From the NCBI GenBank assembly GCA_004552155.1, contig SFPF01000045.1, forward strand, positions 1 to 39,133: DNA of 39,133 nt, written 5' to 3'. Origin of the DNA: Bacteroidales bacterium. GTDB taxonomy: Bacteria > Bacteroidota > Bacteroidia > Bacteroidales > Bacteroidaceae. Under the pieces are notes generated by a model, which worked only from the letters and a program-made list of their open reading frames with translations, was not told the DNA's origin and ran no database searches. The position numbers and the translations under genes are program-made. Below are positions 8,084 to 16,703 of the stretch, in pieces. The stretch's first letter is position 1; every line of letters starts with the position of its first letter.

Positions 8084-8620
8084 CTATAAGACGGGCAACA
8101 TTCCCTCCCTGATGAGCCGCTCCACGCCGAGGCGGATAGAGGCGAGGCCGAACTCCTCGGGGCGCACGTCCGCAGCGGGCAGCCAGCGCAAGGCGTCGGC
8201 GTCGTCGGCGGCTGCCAAGGCCGCGTCGTCGGCAAGGCGGCACAGGAAAAAGGCGTCCGTGGTGTGGACATCGAAGCCCGAGAAGCGGTAGACGTTCGTG
8301 AGGGAAAACAGATAGCGCAGGGCAGACACTTCGCCGCCCGTCTCTTCGCGCACCTCGCGGCGGCAGCCTTCTTCGAGCGTTTCGCCGGGGTCGACGAAGC
8401 CGCCGGGCAGGTCGAGCGTGCCGCGTGCCGGCTCTAAGGCGCGGCGTGCCGTGAGCAGTTCGCCTCGGGCGTTGAAGATTACGGCGACCGTTGAGGCAGA
8501 GGCGTTGTGGTAGTAAGTAAAGCCGCAGTCGGCGCAACGTTTGGCGCGCCCGTCACTAACAGTGAACTGCGCGGAGCCGCAGCGCGGGCAAAATTTGAAG
8601 AGGGAAAGAGGGTGGGGCAT
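8084..8620 (-). CDS. Zinc-ribbon Nudix hydrolase
   Basis: The 178-residue protein starts with a zinc ribbon (C11, C14, C29, C32 in CPRCGS...CADCG), and a Nudix domain follows. The Nudix box is complete: G74-x5-E80-x7-R88-E89-V-x-E92-E93-x-G95, with Glu residues placed to bind magnesium. This arrangement resembles the NudC/NADH-pyrophosphatase-related and ADP-ribose-type Nudix proteins found widely in Bacteroidetes. The natural substrate (NADH, ADP-ribose, modified nucleotide) cannot be fixed. It is cytoplasmic, with no signal peptide. It lies downstream of rmuC on the same strand, 57 bp away, across a perfect 20-bp palindrome. Confidence 0.85.
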   Translation of the reverse strand: MPHPLSLFKFCPRCGSAQFTVSDGRAKRCADCGFTYYHNASASTVAVIFNARGELLTARRALEPARGTLDLPGGFVDPGETLEEGCRREVREETGGEVSALRYLFSLTNVYRFSGFDVHTTDAFFLCRLADDAALAAADDADALRWLPAADVRPEEFGLASIRLGVERLIREGMLPVL

Positions 8621-8656
8621 ACTTGTAATAACCTATAAGTTGATGGTCGACAGAGC

Positions 8657-8676
8657 GGGCGTTTTGCAAAACGCCC
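8657..8676 (-). terminator. Perfect 20-bp palindrome directly after the rmuC stop
   Basis: GGGCGTTTTGCAAAACGCCC is fully self-complementary and abuts the rmuC TAG codon at 8677-8679. On the minus strand no T-run follows, so it may be a weak terminator, a processing hairpin or a protein site rather than a strong intrinsic terminator. Confidence 0.45.
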
Positions 8677-9843
8677 CTACTCTTCAATGAGTTCTTTGGG
8701 GATTTCCGTGCGCGGCACGAGGCCTTTCTTTTTCCAGCCTTCGAGTTGCGACACGATGTTGCCGCGCCCCGTGGAGAGTTGCTTCGAGGCCTCTTCGTAG
8801 GTGGCGGAAAGCTGGGAAATGCCGTTGCCAATCTTGACAAAATTCTGGGCAAACGTCACGAATTTCTTGTGAATCTTTTCTGCCGACTCGTAAATCTGGC
8901 TCACGTTCTGCTCGCGCAGGCTGCTCTGCCACAGGTTGTAAGCCAGCTGCAGCGCCATGAGCAGGTTGCCGGGGTTGATCAGTATGACGTGGCTCTTGTA
9001 TGCATCGAGCGGCAAGGCGGGGTCGGCGGAAATGGCCGACATATAGGCGGCCTCCGACGGCACGAACATCAGGACGTAGCCGATGTTGTGCTCTACGAGT
9101 TTGTCGTAGCTTTTCGCGCTCAGCTCCTTGACGTGGGCGCGCAGGCTGCGCACGTGCTCTTTCAGGCAGGCTGCCTGTTCCTCCGGCGTCTGTGCCGAGG
9201 CGTAGCGCGTGTAGGCTATGAGCGACACCTTCGAGTCGATGACCACCGCCCGCTGCTCGGGCAGATGCACCACAACGTCGGGGATAAACTCGCGCCCCTC
9301 GTCGTCGCGCGTGCGGGCTTGCAGCGTGAAATCGCGTCCCGCCGTGAGGCCCGAGGCTTCGAGTATGTTGCGCAGCACGGCCTCGCCCCAGTTGCCCTGT
9401 GCCTTGTTGTTGGCAGTGAGCGCGCGCGCCAGTTCGCCGGCTTCGCGGCTCACGCTGGCTGTGGTGTCCATGAGTGCCTTGACGTACTTGTCCATCGCGG
9501 CGTGTCCGCTGACGAAGCGGTCGCGGAAGTCCTCGATGTCCTTGCCGAGCGGCGCGAGGAGGTCTTCGAGCGTGTGGAGATGCGCCTTGCGCAGGGCGGA
9601 GCTTTCGTGCTGTATGAGGTCTTCCGCCACGGCGCGAAACTCCGAGCGCAGGGCCGCCGCCTCCGCCTTGCGGTTTTCGGCGGCGTGGCGGCGCTCGCTT
9701 TCGAGCAGGGTGCGTGCCTGCACCTCCGCCTCTTTCAGACGCTGCATTTCGGCAGACGTGCGGTGGATATGAAAAAGCAGCCCGAGGAGAAATCCGGCTG
9801 CTATACTTAGGATAATGATGAATGTCAGCGACAGGGGCGACAT
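8677..9843 (-). CDS. rmuC: DNA recombination protein RmuC
   Basis: The 388-residue protein has an N-terminal membrane anchor (LTFIIILSIAAGFLLGLLF, about residues 5-23) and a long helical, probably coiled-coil region (about 28-125). The RmuC nuclease-like domain follows: NWGEAVLRNILEASGL, FIPDVVVHLPEQRAVVIDSK with its D...DSK metal-site pattern, and VLMFVPSEAAY. RmuC family proteins limit recombination at inverted repeats and belong to the PD-(D/E)XK fold superfamily; the biochemical activity is not well settled. Length and order are normal. It is probably transcribed with the Nudix gene that follows. Confidence 0.92.
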   Translation of the reverse strand: MSPLSLTFIIILSIAAGFLLGLLFHIHRTSAEMQRLKEAEVQARTLLESERRHAAENRKAEAAALRSEFRAVAEDLIQHESSALRKAHLHTLEDLLAPLGKDIEDFRDRFVSGHAAMDKYVKALMDTTASVSREAGELARALTANNKAQGNWGEAVLRNILEASGLTAGRDFTLQARTRDDEGREFIPDVVVHLPEQRAVVIDSKVSLIAYTRYASAQTPEEQAACLKEHVRSLRAHVKELSAKSYDKLVEHNIGYVLMFVPSEAAYMSAISADPALPLDAYKSHVILINPGNLLMALQLAYNLWQSSLREQNVSQIYESAEKIHKKFVTFAQNFVKIGNGISQLSATYEEASKQLSTGRGNIVSQLEGWKKKGLVPRTEIPKELIEE

Positions 9844-9890
9844 AGTTTTTAATAAAAATAGAAACCTTTTTAGGTCACAAATTATTTTTT

Positions 9891-10197
9891 TTATTGCCCA
9901 CGAATTTCACGAATTTACACGATCGTGTACTGCGTTTTAATGGCGACCTGTACGGTCGCACTAATCACACGAATGCAATTAGTGAATATTCGTGCAAGCG
10001 AGTGCAATAGAGCTTGCTCATATTGCCGAGCGCAGCCGAAAATATTGAATTTCCGTGCAAGCGAGTGCAATAGAGCTTGCTCATATTGCCGAGCGCAGCC
10101 GAAAATATTGAATTAGTGAAAATTCGTGCGACCGTACAGGTCGCCTTTTAATCATTGAAAAGAGTTCGTGTAAATTCGTGAAATTCGTGGGCAATAA
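9891..10197. repeat. Family B intergenic element bounded by 32-bp inverted repeats, copy 1
   Basis: The outer arms at 9891-9922 and 10166-10197 are perfect inverted complements over 32 bp (TTATTGCCCACGAATTTC... outward). Inner arms read GGCGACCTGTACGGTCGC (about 9942-9959) and GCGACCGTACAGGTCGCC (about 10127-10144), so the whole 300 bp could fold into one long cruciform or hairpin. It fills the gap between rmuC and hisS and holds a 63-bp tandem duplication (9991-10116). A related element lies at 36009-36223. A short frame across it (9925-10116) merely translates the duplication. Confidence 0.8.
9991..10116. repeat. Two tandem 63-bp copies inside the family B element
   Basis: CGTGCAAGCGAGTGCAATAG begins at 9991 and again at 10054, and the two units are essentially identical for about 60 bp. 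Each unit holds a small hairpin (GCAATA...TATTGC around GAGCTTGCTC). The second element at 36009-36223 has only one shortened version of this unit. Confidence 0.85.
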
Positions 10198-10240
10198 ATT
10201 CCGTGGGCAAAAATAAATTAATTCGAGGACGAGAAATATT

Positions 10241-11563
10241 TTACCCCTCGATAATGGCGAGTGCTTCCTCAATCGAGAGCTGCTGCTGCTCGCCCGTTTC
10301 CATGTTTTTAAGGGTAAGGCGGTTTTCGGCCAGTTCGCTCTCGCCCACCAAGGCCACAAACGGAATGTGCTGCGCGTTGGCATAGGCCATTTGCTTTTTC
10401 ATCTTCACCGTGTCGGGGTAAACCTCGGTGGAAACGCCCTTTTTGCGGGCCGCGGCGGCATATTCGAGGCAACGGGCCGCTTCGCGCTCGCCGAAATTGA
10501 TGAAGAGCAGGCGCACGCTGCCGACCGTGTCGGAAGGATAAAGGTCGAGGCCATTGAGCACATCGTAGATGCGGTCTGCGCCGAAGGAGATGCCCACGCC
10601 GCTGAGGCCCGGCATGCCGAAGATGCCCGTGAGGTTGTCGTAGCGGCCGCCGCCGAAAATGCAACCCGTGTAGTAGTTCAGGCCGCGGGCGAGCGTGAGG
10701 TCGAGCTCAATCTCGTTGCGTAGCGAGCCGGCGGCGGCGAGCGTGTCGAGCACGAAAGCCACCTCGTCGCAGCCTTTCAGGCCCGTTTCGCTGGCGGCCA
10801 GCACCTCGCGCATCGTTGCCACCTTCTCGGCGTTGCTGCCTTTGAGCTCGATGATGGGTTGCAGCGTCTGCACTTGCTCGGCGTTGAGCCCGGCGGCGAG
10901 GAGTTCCTCGTTCACCTTCTCGAGGCCTATCTTGTCGAGCTTGTCGATGGCTACGGTGATGTCGATAATCTTGTCGGCCGCGCCGATGATTTCAGCAATT
11001 CCCGTGAGAATCTTGCGGTTGTTGATTTTGATGCTGACGCGGATGCCGAAGCGCGAGAACACCTCGTCGATGATTTGCATCAGTTCCACCTCGTTGAGCA
11101 GAGAGTCCGAGCCTACTATATCGGCGTCGCACTGATAAAACTCGCGGTAGCGCCCTTTCTGCGGGCGGTCGGCACGCCAAACGGGCTGGATTTGATAGCG
11201 CTTGAAGGGCATCTGCAATTCCTCGCGGTGCTGCACCACGTAGCGGGCGAAGGGCACGGTGAGGTCGTAGCGCAGGCCTTTCTCGCAGAAGCGCGAGGCG
11301 AGGGCCGCCGCGCTCTTTTCGGCGTAGTCGTCGGTGGAAACAGCGTTTTTGAAGTCGCCCGAGTTCAAAATCTTAAATAAGAGTTTGTCTCCTTCCTCTC
11401 CGTATTTGCCCATAAGGGTGGAGAGATTTTCAGTGGCGGGCGTTTCTATCTGCCGAAAGCCGTAGAGGGCATATACCTTACGGATAGTTTCAAAAATATA
11501 GTTGCGGCGCGCCATTTCGACGGGGCCGAAGTCGCGTGTGCCTTTGGGAATGGAGGGTTTCAT
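10241..11563 (-). CDS. hisS: Histidyl-tRNA synthetase, apparently 13 residues short
   Basis: HisRS charges tRNA-His. The start MKPSIPKGTRDFGP is typical of Bacteroidetes. Class II motif 2 region (FKRYQIQPVWRADRPQKGRY), the INNRKILTGI insertion and the anticodon-binding domain ending ENRLTLKNMETGEQQ are all present. At the histidine A loop region the protein reads GLNYYTGCIFGGGRYDNL. In relatives I remember about 13 residues (with a VQIGSI-like segment) between IF and GGGRYD, so an in-frame 39-bp loss at 10654/10655 is likely, giving 440 rather than about 453 residues. This is inside the catalytic core of an essential enzyme, so a sequence error is more likely than natural shortening. A family A half-repeat lies between it and the EEP gene. 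Confidence 0.92.
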   Translation of the reverse strand: MKPSIPKGTRDFGPVEMARRNYIFETIRKVYALYGFRQIETPATENLSTLMGKYGEEGDKLLFKILNSGDFKNAVSTDDYAEKSAAALASRFCEKGLRYDLTVPFARYVVQHREELQMPFKRYQIQPVWRADRPQKGRYREFYQCDADIVGSDSLLNEVELMQIIDEVFSRFGIRVSIKINNRKILTGIAEIIGAADKIIDITVAIDKLDKIGLEKVNEELLAAGLNAEQVQTLQPIIELKGSNAEKVATMREVLAASETGLKGCDEVAFVLDTLAAAGSLRNEIELDLTLARGLNYYTGCIFGGGRYDNLTGIFGMPGLSGVGISFGADRIYDVLNGLDLYPSDTVGSVRLLFINFGEREAARCLEYAAAARKKGVSTEVYPDTVKMKKQMAYANAQHIPFVALVGESELAENRLTLKNMETGEQQQLSIEEALAIIEG

Positions 11564-11584
11564 GCTTTGGGTAAAATTATTTTG

Positions 11585-11613
11585 GGTAAACTCGTCTACT
11601 TGTTTACTAAAAA
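11585..11613. repeat. Family A repeat, isolated right half-arm
   Basis: GTAAACTCGTCTACTTGTTTACTAAAAA reproduces the right arm of the family A hairpins without any left arm. It lies just beyond the EEP gene stop and 22 bp before the hisS start. Confidence 0.6.
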
Positions 11614-11615
11614 AA

Positions 11616-12746
11616 TTATTTGCTTACTTCTTTCACAAGATAGATATAGGTGGGCAAGTGGTCGGAATAGCCGTTGAGCCATGCGCCGCCGGCGTGCGTG
11701 CGGAGCGTGTTGCCCTTGTAGCGTCCTTCCTGCTGGAAAAGATAGTCGCGCATGAAGACCTCGTTCTTATAGAACTTCAAAGTCTTGCGGTCGCTGCCGA
11801 GCAGGTTGCCGCTAAACACGATTTGGTCGAACAGGTTCCACTTGCCGTCGTAGAGCAGCGTGCCCTGACCCACCTTGTAAAGCATGTCCCACCAAGGATT
11901 AAACAGGTCGTTCTCCGCCTTGATGTCCTGCTTCTTGTGTTTGCACTGTAAAGAGCGCGTCATGCTCTTGTTGGCGGGGTCGTCGTTCATGTCGCCCATG
12001 ATAACCACCTTTGCGCCCGGGTCTTGCTGCATCAGCGCCTCTTTGAGGGCATAGACCTGCTCGCCGGCACGCTCGCGGGCTTCGCTGCCTGCCGCGCGGG
12101 AGGGCCAGTGATTGACGATAAAATGGAATTTCTCGCCGGCCAGTTTGCCGCTCATCACGAGAAAGCCGCGCGTGATGTGCGTGGTGTCGCCTTTAAGCTC
12201 GGTGTAGGCGTGCACCTGCTTATGCTCGTCCACATAGAAACCGAGGTCGACGTCGGGCTGATTTTTGTCCTTATAATAATATGGTACGAGCATCGAGCTT
12301 TCGAGCGTGAAGAGGCGCGGGTTGTAGAAGAAAGCGCATTCCACGCCTCGGCGGTCGGGCCCGTCGTAGTGTACGATTTGCCAGCCGCGCTTTTGTAGGG
12401 AGGGCTGTTTCAGGAGGTCTTCGAGCACGTTGCGGTTCTCGATTTCCGACACTCCGATGACCGCCGGACCGGCAGGAAGCTTGTCGGTGCAGAGTTCCGA
12501 GAGCACGCGCGACATGTTGTGGAGCTTTGCCTCGTACTTCATCTTGCCCCACTTGTTGCGCCCGTCGGGAAGAAACTCATAATCGTTCTTGCCGGCATCG
12601 TGCAGCGTGTCGAACAGATTTTCAAGGTTGTAGAATGCCACGCCATAGAGCGCGTAACGCTTCTCGCCCTGCTGCGGAGCGGTGAACGAAGACAAAACCG
12701 CCGCCGAAAGGAGCAAGAACAAAAAGGAAAAAACAGTCTTTTTCAT
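11616..12746 (-). CDS. Secreted endonuclease/exonuclease/phosphatase (EEP) family protein
   Basis: The 376-residue protein has a signal peptide (MKKTVFSFLFLLLSAAVLSS) followed by a complete EEP fold. FYNLENLFDTLHD (about 39-51) and VIGVSEIENRNVLEDL (about 97-112) carry the first Asn and metal-binding Glu. GPDRRGVECAFFY, HFIVNHWPSR with its catalytic His, MGDMNDDP with the catalytic Asp and Asn, and the closing SDHLP Asp-His pair follow. Related proteins are DNase I-like nucleases or phosphodiesterases/phosphatases. Export and the neighbouring receptor-lipoprotein-nuclease genes on the other strand suggest work on extracellular nucleic acids, but a phospholipid or phosphate ester substrate is possible. 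It shares a 320-bp divergent upstream region with the TonB receptor gene. Confidence 0.88.
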   Translation of the reverse strand: MKKTVFSFLFLLLSAAVLSSFTAPQQGEKRYALYGVAFYNLENLFDTLHDAGKNDYEFLPDGRNKWGKMKYEAKLHNMSRVLSELCTDKLPAGPAVIGVSEIENRNVLEDLLKQPSLQKRGWQIVHYDGPDRRGVECAFFYNPRLFTLESSMLVPYYYKDKNQPDVDLGFYVDEHKQVHAYTELKGDTTHITRGFLVMSGKLAGEKFHFIVNHWPSRAAGSEARERAGEQVYALKEALMQQDPGAKVVIMGDMNDDPANKSMTRSLQCKHKKQDIKAENDLFNPWWDMLYKVGQGTLLYDGKWNLFDQIVFSGNLLGSDRKTLKFYKNEVFMRDYLFQQEGRYKGNTLRTHAGGAWLNGYSDHLPTYIYLVKEVSK

Positions 12747-12922
12747 ATCAAGGTAAAATCAGATGGCAAGGAGGGAGAAAGTGAGGCGGCAAAAGAGGGA
12801 AAAACCGCACTTTCTGCTATTTGAGTGGCAAATTTCCAAAAAAAATCTGACAATAAAGGCGATTTTCTGCCTTAAAATAGCAATTTAATAAATTTGTAAA
12901 AGAGCGGACAAGAAATTTGTAC

Positions 12923-12930
12923 TACCTTTG
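12923..12930 (+). promoter_or_regulatory. Putative -7 box of the TonB receptor promoter
   Basis: TACCTTTG fits the Bacteroidetes TAnnTTTG consensus. The nearest upstream TTTG (12893-12896) is 26 bp away, longer than the usual 19-21, so the -33 part is weak. A start just after 12935 would leave a leader of about 130 nt before the ATG at 13069. The divergent gap 12747-13068 holds no gene. Confidence 0.45.
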
Positions 12931-13068
12931 CACAGTTTCACAGCAGAAAGTTGCGGAAAACTGCTGAAACGATACTATGAAAAGACTGAAACGGACCCCA
13001 TTTCGTTCGCTCGCAAATCTGCATACTCAACAAATCTAAATATCAAATCATTCCACAAACTAACTTTT

Positions 13069-14553
13069 ATGAATAAAGGTCTAAAACTTGTGGCAGCGGC
13101 GTGGTGCTTTATCGGAACGGCCTACGCGCAGCAGCCAAACGACAGCCTTTATGTAGCCGGCGACAACGCAGACTTTACGTTTACAGAGTCGCAACTGGAC
13201 GAGGACAACGATGCCCCGCAAACGGTGTCGTCAATCTCCTCGGAGCAAAACGATGCCTACCTTTCGGAGGTGGGCTATCGCTTCTCGGCCATGCGTTTCA
13301 GAACGCGCGCCTATGACAACCAGTACAATAGCGTCTACATGAACGGCTTGCGACTGAACGACTCCGAACTCGGACGATTCAGTTACAGCATGATCGGCGG
13401 TATGAACGATGCCACGCGCAACAAAGAGGGCGTGACGGGTTTCGACTACAACATGTTCGGTACCACCGGCATCGGCGGGGCGCAAAACATCAACACCCGC
13501 GCCTCGGCATTCGCACAGGGCAACAAAATCGCACTTTCGGGCTGCAACCGCAACTATGTGGCGCGCGGCATGTACACTTATGCCACCGGTCTCCTGCCCT
13601 CTGGCTGGGCTTTTGCAGGCACGGTGGGCTACCGCTGGTCGAAAGAAGGCGTGATAGAAGGCACGTACTACAACTCGTTCAGCTACCTGCTCTCTGCCGA
13701 AAAGCGTTGGAACGACCACGCCCTTTCACTCGTTACCTTTGGCTCGCCTACGGAGCGCGCGCAGCAGGGTGCCTCCACCGAGGAGGCCTATTGGCTCGCC
13801 AACTCCCACTATTACAATCCCAACTGGGGTTATCAGGGCGGCGAGAAGCGTAATGCCCGCGTGGTGCACGACTATGAGCCGACGGCCATCCTTACTTGGG
13901 ACTGGAAGATTAACGATGACATGAAACTCTCCACTTCGGCCGGTTTCAAGTATTCCATGTATAGCTCCTCGGCACTCGGTTGGAACGGCAACGCCTACGA
14001 CCCCCGCCCCGACTATTACAAGAATCTGCCCTCGAGCACCTTTAATGTTTACGACACCGACGGGCAGAATACGCCCAACTATCTTTCCGAAAATCCTTGG
14101 TTCCTCGAAGAATACAACTCTCTTTACAACCATTGGACTTCCGACAAGGCTAATCGGCAGATTAACTGGGACCGCATGTATCTCGTCAATCAGGAACATG
14201 CAGCCACGGGAGGCGATGCGCTCTACTACGTGGAACGCCGCCACAACGACCAAATGGTGTTTGCCTTCAACACGGCTTTCAATCACGCCGTCAATGAGCA
14301 CTGCAAGTATGCCGTGGGCGTTCAGCTCAACTCTACCAAAGGCATGCACTACAAAACGATGGACGACCTGCTTGGCGCTTTGCGCTATACCGACATCGAC
14401 AAGTTCGCCGCACGCGACTACGGCGAAGGCAGCATTATGGCGCAGAACGACCTGAACAACCCCAACCGCCAAATCGGCGTGGGCGACAAGTTATGTCAAT
14501 CAAGCCCGCGCCTGGACGCAGTACCGCTACAACTACGGCGGCCTCACCTTTAA
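13069..14553 (+). CDS. TonB-dependent outer-membrane receptor, N-terminal part (frameshifted)
   Basis: The ATG at 13069 opens a signal peptide (MNKGLKLVAAAWCFIGTAYAQQ); the open frame upstream to 12928 overlaps the promoter box and is not coding. A compact plug domain follows (VYMNGLRLNDSELGRFSY... near residues 85-105, GAQNINTRAS near 142). The beta-barrel strands then alternate aromatic and polar residues (YRWSKEG..., WDWKINDDMKLSTSAGF). No N-terminal carboxypeptidase-regulatory-like domain is present. Reading stays convincing up to VGDK near 14490, then shifts: from 14492 the +1 frame gives YVNQARAWTQYRYNYGG and continues as the next entry. Joined, the receptor would have about 884 residues. 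It is probably the first gene of an operon with two lipoproteins. Confidence 0.8.
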   Translation: MNKGLKLVAAAWCFIGTAYAQQPNDSLYVAGDNADFTFTESQLDEDNDAPQTVSSISSEQNDAYLSEVGYRFSAMRFRTRAYDNQYNSVYMNGLRLNDSELGRFSYSMIGGMNDATRNKEGVTGFDYNMFGTTGIGGAQNINTRASAFAQGNKIALSGCNRNYVARGMYTYATGLLPSGWAFAGTVGYRWSKEGVIEGTYYNSFSYLLSAEKRWNDHALSLVTFGSPTERAQQGASTEEAYWLANSHYYNPNWGYQGGEKRNARVVHDYEPTAILTWDWKINDDMKLSTSAGFKYSMYSSSALGWNGNAYDPRPDYYKNLPSSTFNVYDTDGQNTPNYLSENPWFLEEYNSLYNHWTSDKANRQINWDRMYLVNQEHAATGGDALYYVERRHNDQMVFAFNTAFNHAVNEHCKYAVGVQLNSTKGMHYKTMDDLLGALRYTDIDKFAARDYGEGSIMAQNDLNNPNRQIGVGDKLCQSSPRLDAVPLQLRRPHL

Positions 14554-14581
14554 CCTCGGCGCACACATCGACGGTACGCAG

Positions 14582-15724
14582 ATGGAGCGCGAGGGCCTGA
14601 TGCGCAACGGCCGCGCAGCCGACAATTCCTTCGGCAAGAGCGGCAAGGCAAGCTTCCTCGGCGGCGGCGGAAAGTTTGCGCTCAACTATCGCCTGGGTGC
14701 CGGCAACGACCTCTTCGCAGGCATGAGCGCAGAGAGCAACGCCCCCTTGGCACGCAACAGCTTCATTGCGCCGCGCATGCAGAACAACTTCGTGGACAAC
14801 CTCACCAACGAGGAAGTCTTCGGCGGCGAACTGGGCTGGAAGTTCCGCTTCGGCCCTGTGTCGGGTATCGTGAAGGGTTACTACACGCGCTTTAACAACG
14901 GCGTGGAGCAAACGGCTTTCTACAACGATGCGGAAGAACGCTTCACCTATCTCACTATGACGGGCGTTGACCGCGAGCACTACGGCGTTGAGGCTTCTAT
15001 CAACTGGCAGGTAACGAGCAAACTCTCCTTCAACCTTATGGGAACGTATGGCGAAGCCAAATACGTGAACAATCCTTTGGCGCAACTCGCTTACGAGGGT
15101 ATGGACGCCGCTACCATTCAAGACCTGAACATTTGGGCAAATCCCGTGACGGGCGCCAATATGCCGCTGCGCGTCATTGCCGAAGGTATGCGCGTGAGCG
15201 GCACTCCCCTCACCGCTGTAAGCCTTGCGGCAAACTATAACACGAACGGATGGTTCTTCGAACTCGCGCTCAATTACTACGACCGCGTCTACGTGGGCTT
15301 CTCGCAGTACAACCGCCTCTCCAACGTGCTGGCTTCTTACACGCCGAACGGCGTGGACGTCAATGGCAACGACACCTATCTGCCCACCAAGCAGGAACTC
15401 GAAACCAACGGCGGCATTCTCTTCGACGATAAGGGCAATTACGTGAAAGCCTACTCGCCTGAGCAGGAGAAGTTCGACGGCGGCTTTATGCTCGACGCTT
15501 CTATCGGCAAGTTCATACGCTTGAAGAAAGGCAAGAGCATCAGCATCAACCTTTCCTTGCAGAACATCACGAACAACCGCAACCTCCGCACCGGCGGCTA
15601 CGAGCAAAACCGTGGCGACTACTACAACACCGGCGAAAAGCGTGCTTACGTGTTCTCGAAGAACTCTAAGTACTATTACGCCAACGCCATCAACGGTTTC
15701 CTCAATATCGGTTTCAAGTTCTAA
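14582..15724 (+). CDS. TonB-dependent receptor, C-terminal beta-barrel part
   Basis: This frame continues the barrel of the preceding gene; coding sequence in this frame extends back to 14492, so the ATG at 14582 is not a natural start. It has the barrel strands (GELGWKFRFGPVSGIVKGY, YGVEASINWQVTSKLSFNL, INLSLQNITNNRNLRTGGY) and ends with an outer-membrane C-terminal signature, NGFLNIGFKF, with terminal Phe for BAM recognition. The break at 14490/14492 corresponds to one extra T, or to loss of a short stretch. The stop at 15722-15724 is followed at once, with no spacer, by the export signal of the next lipoprotein. Confidence 0.8.
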   Translation: MEREGLMRNGRAADNSFGKSGKASFLGGGGKFALNYRLGAGNDLFAGMSAESNAPLARNSFIAPRMQNNFVDNLTNEEVFGGELGWKFRFGPVSGIVKGYYTRFNNGVEQTAFYNDAEERFTYLTMTGVDREHYGVEASINWQVTSKLSFNLMGTYGEAKYVNNPLAQLAYEGMDAATIQDLNIWANPVTGANMPLRVIAEGMRVSGTPLTAVSLAANYNTNGWFFELALNYYDRVYVGFSQYNRLSNVLASYTPNGVDVNGNDTYLPTKQELETNGGILFDDKGNYVKAYSPEQEKFDGGFMLDASIGKFIRLKKGKSISINLSLQNITNNRNLRTGGYEQNRGDYYNTGEKRAYVFSKNSKYYYANAINGFLNIGFKF

Positions 15725-15725
15725 C

Positions 15726-16682
15726 ACTTCTTTCCTGCTTGCCGCCTGCGCCGGGCTCTCGCTCGCTTCGTGCATGAACGACGATATGGAGTCGCCCGCG
15801 CTGGATTATGAGCAGGCTTCGATAACGTCGACGACCGATGTGGGAACGACCAACATCAAGATTGCCGCGCTCAAAGACAAGTATGCCAGCACGTTCCGTC
15901 AGGCAAATGCTTGGCTGAAAATTGAAGAAGACCTCGTGTTCGAGGGCGTTGTCTGCGCCAACGACCGTGGCGGCGGACTTTATCAGAGCATACTCCTGCG
16001 CGACATCGACAATGAGGCAGGCACCGACCAGTGCATTCAGCTGGCTATCAAGAACACTTGCCTTTATCCTTACTTTAAGCTCGGCCAGCGCGTCAAGGTG
16101 AACCTCAACGGGCTTTACGTAGGTTGCTACGGCTATGTGCCCAAAGTGGGTCAGCCTTACCTTACTTCTAACGGCAATATGCGCCTTGGCCCTGTGCTTT
16201 TGAGCGATATTAAGACCAGAGTGCAGTTGCTCGGCATGCCCAACCCCGGCGCGCCCGAACTGGTGCCCCTCGAACCGACTGATGCATGGTTCCAAGCGAA
16301 TATGACCTATAAGAACGTGCCCATGCTGGCCAAGGTGACGGGAACTTTCGACGAGGTTTCCATTGCCAAAAAGAATACAGCGGCAGAGGGCGAGTTGGAC
16401 GCTTACAAAGGACAGTTTGAACCGCTGCCCAAAGTATTTGCTCCGCTTGTGCTGCGCGATGACGGCTATGGCGTAGACCGCACGCTCGTGCTGCGCGACG
16501 GCAAGACGAAGCTTTCTTTCCGTTCCAGCACCAGCTGCGATTTTGCCAACGTACCCCTTCCTGGGGACGAGCGTTCCTACACGGGCATGCTTAGCTTCTA
16601 TGGCAGCGAATGGCAGATGCAGCTCCGCTATTTTGAAGATATTTATCCGAATATCGAAATGCCGAACTATCAAAATCAGTAA
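15726..16682 (+). CDS. DUF5689-like surface lipoprotein lacking a start codon
   Basis: The frame encodes a lipoprotein signal (SFLLAACAGLSLASC) followed by MNDDMES, an acidic stretch of the kind that directs Bacteroidetes lipoproteins to the cell surface. Then come about 300 residues with the OB-fold-like DUF5689 features (FEGVVCANDRGGGLYQSILLRD, YFKLGQRVKVNLNGLYVGCYG). No ATG, GTG or TTG is present between the receptor stop (15724) and the signal. The open frame continues backwards into the receptor gene in another phase. I infer that the beginning of this gene and the spacer have been lost. DUF5689 domains occur in secreted nuclease-related proteins and receptor-linked lipoproteins. Its partner genes suggest ligand binding at the surface. 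Confidence 0.7.
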   Translation, partial: TSFLLAACAGLSLASCMNDDMESPALDYEQASITSTTDVGTTNIKIAALKDKYASTFRQANAWLKIEEDLVFEGVVCANDRGGGLYQSILLRDIDNEAGTDQCIQLAIKNTCLYPYFKLGQRVKVNLNGLYVGCYGYVPKVGQPYLTSNGNMRLGPVLLSDIKTRVQLLGMPNPGAPELVPLEPTDAWFQANMTYKNVPMLAKVTGTFDEVSIAKKNTAAEGELDAYKGQFEPLPKVFAPLVLRDDGYGVDRTLVLRDGKTKLSFRSSTSCDFANVPLPGDERSYTGMLSFYGSEWQMQLRYFEDIYPNIEMPNYQNQ

Positions 16683-16703
16683 CAATACAAACAGCAATAT
16701 AAA

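Noticed and set aside
9925..10116. A 63-codon frame with a 21-residue internal duplication
   Set aside because: The duplication is the 63-bp DNA repeat of the family B element; no start or coding signal supports it.
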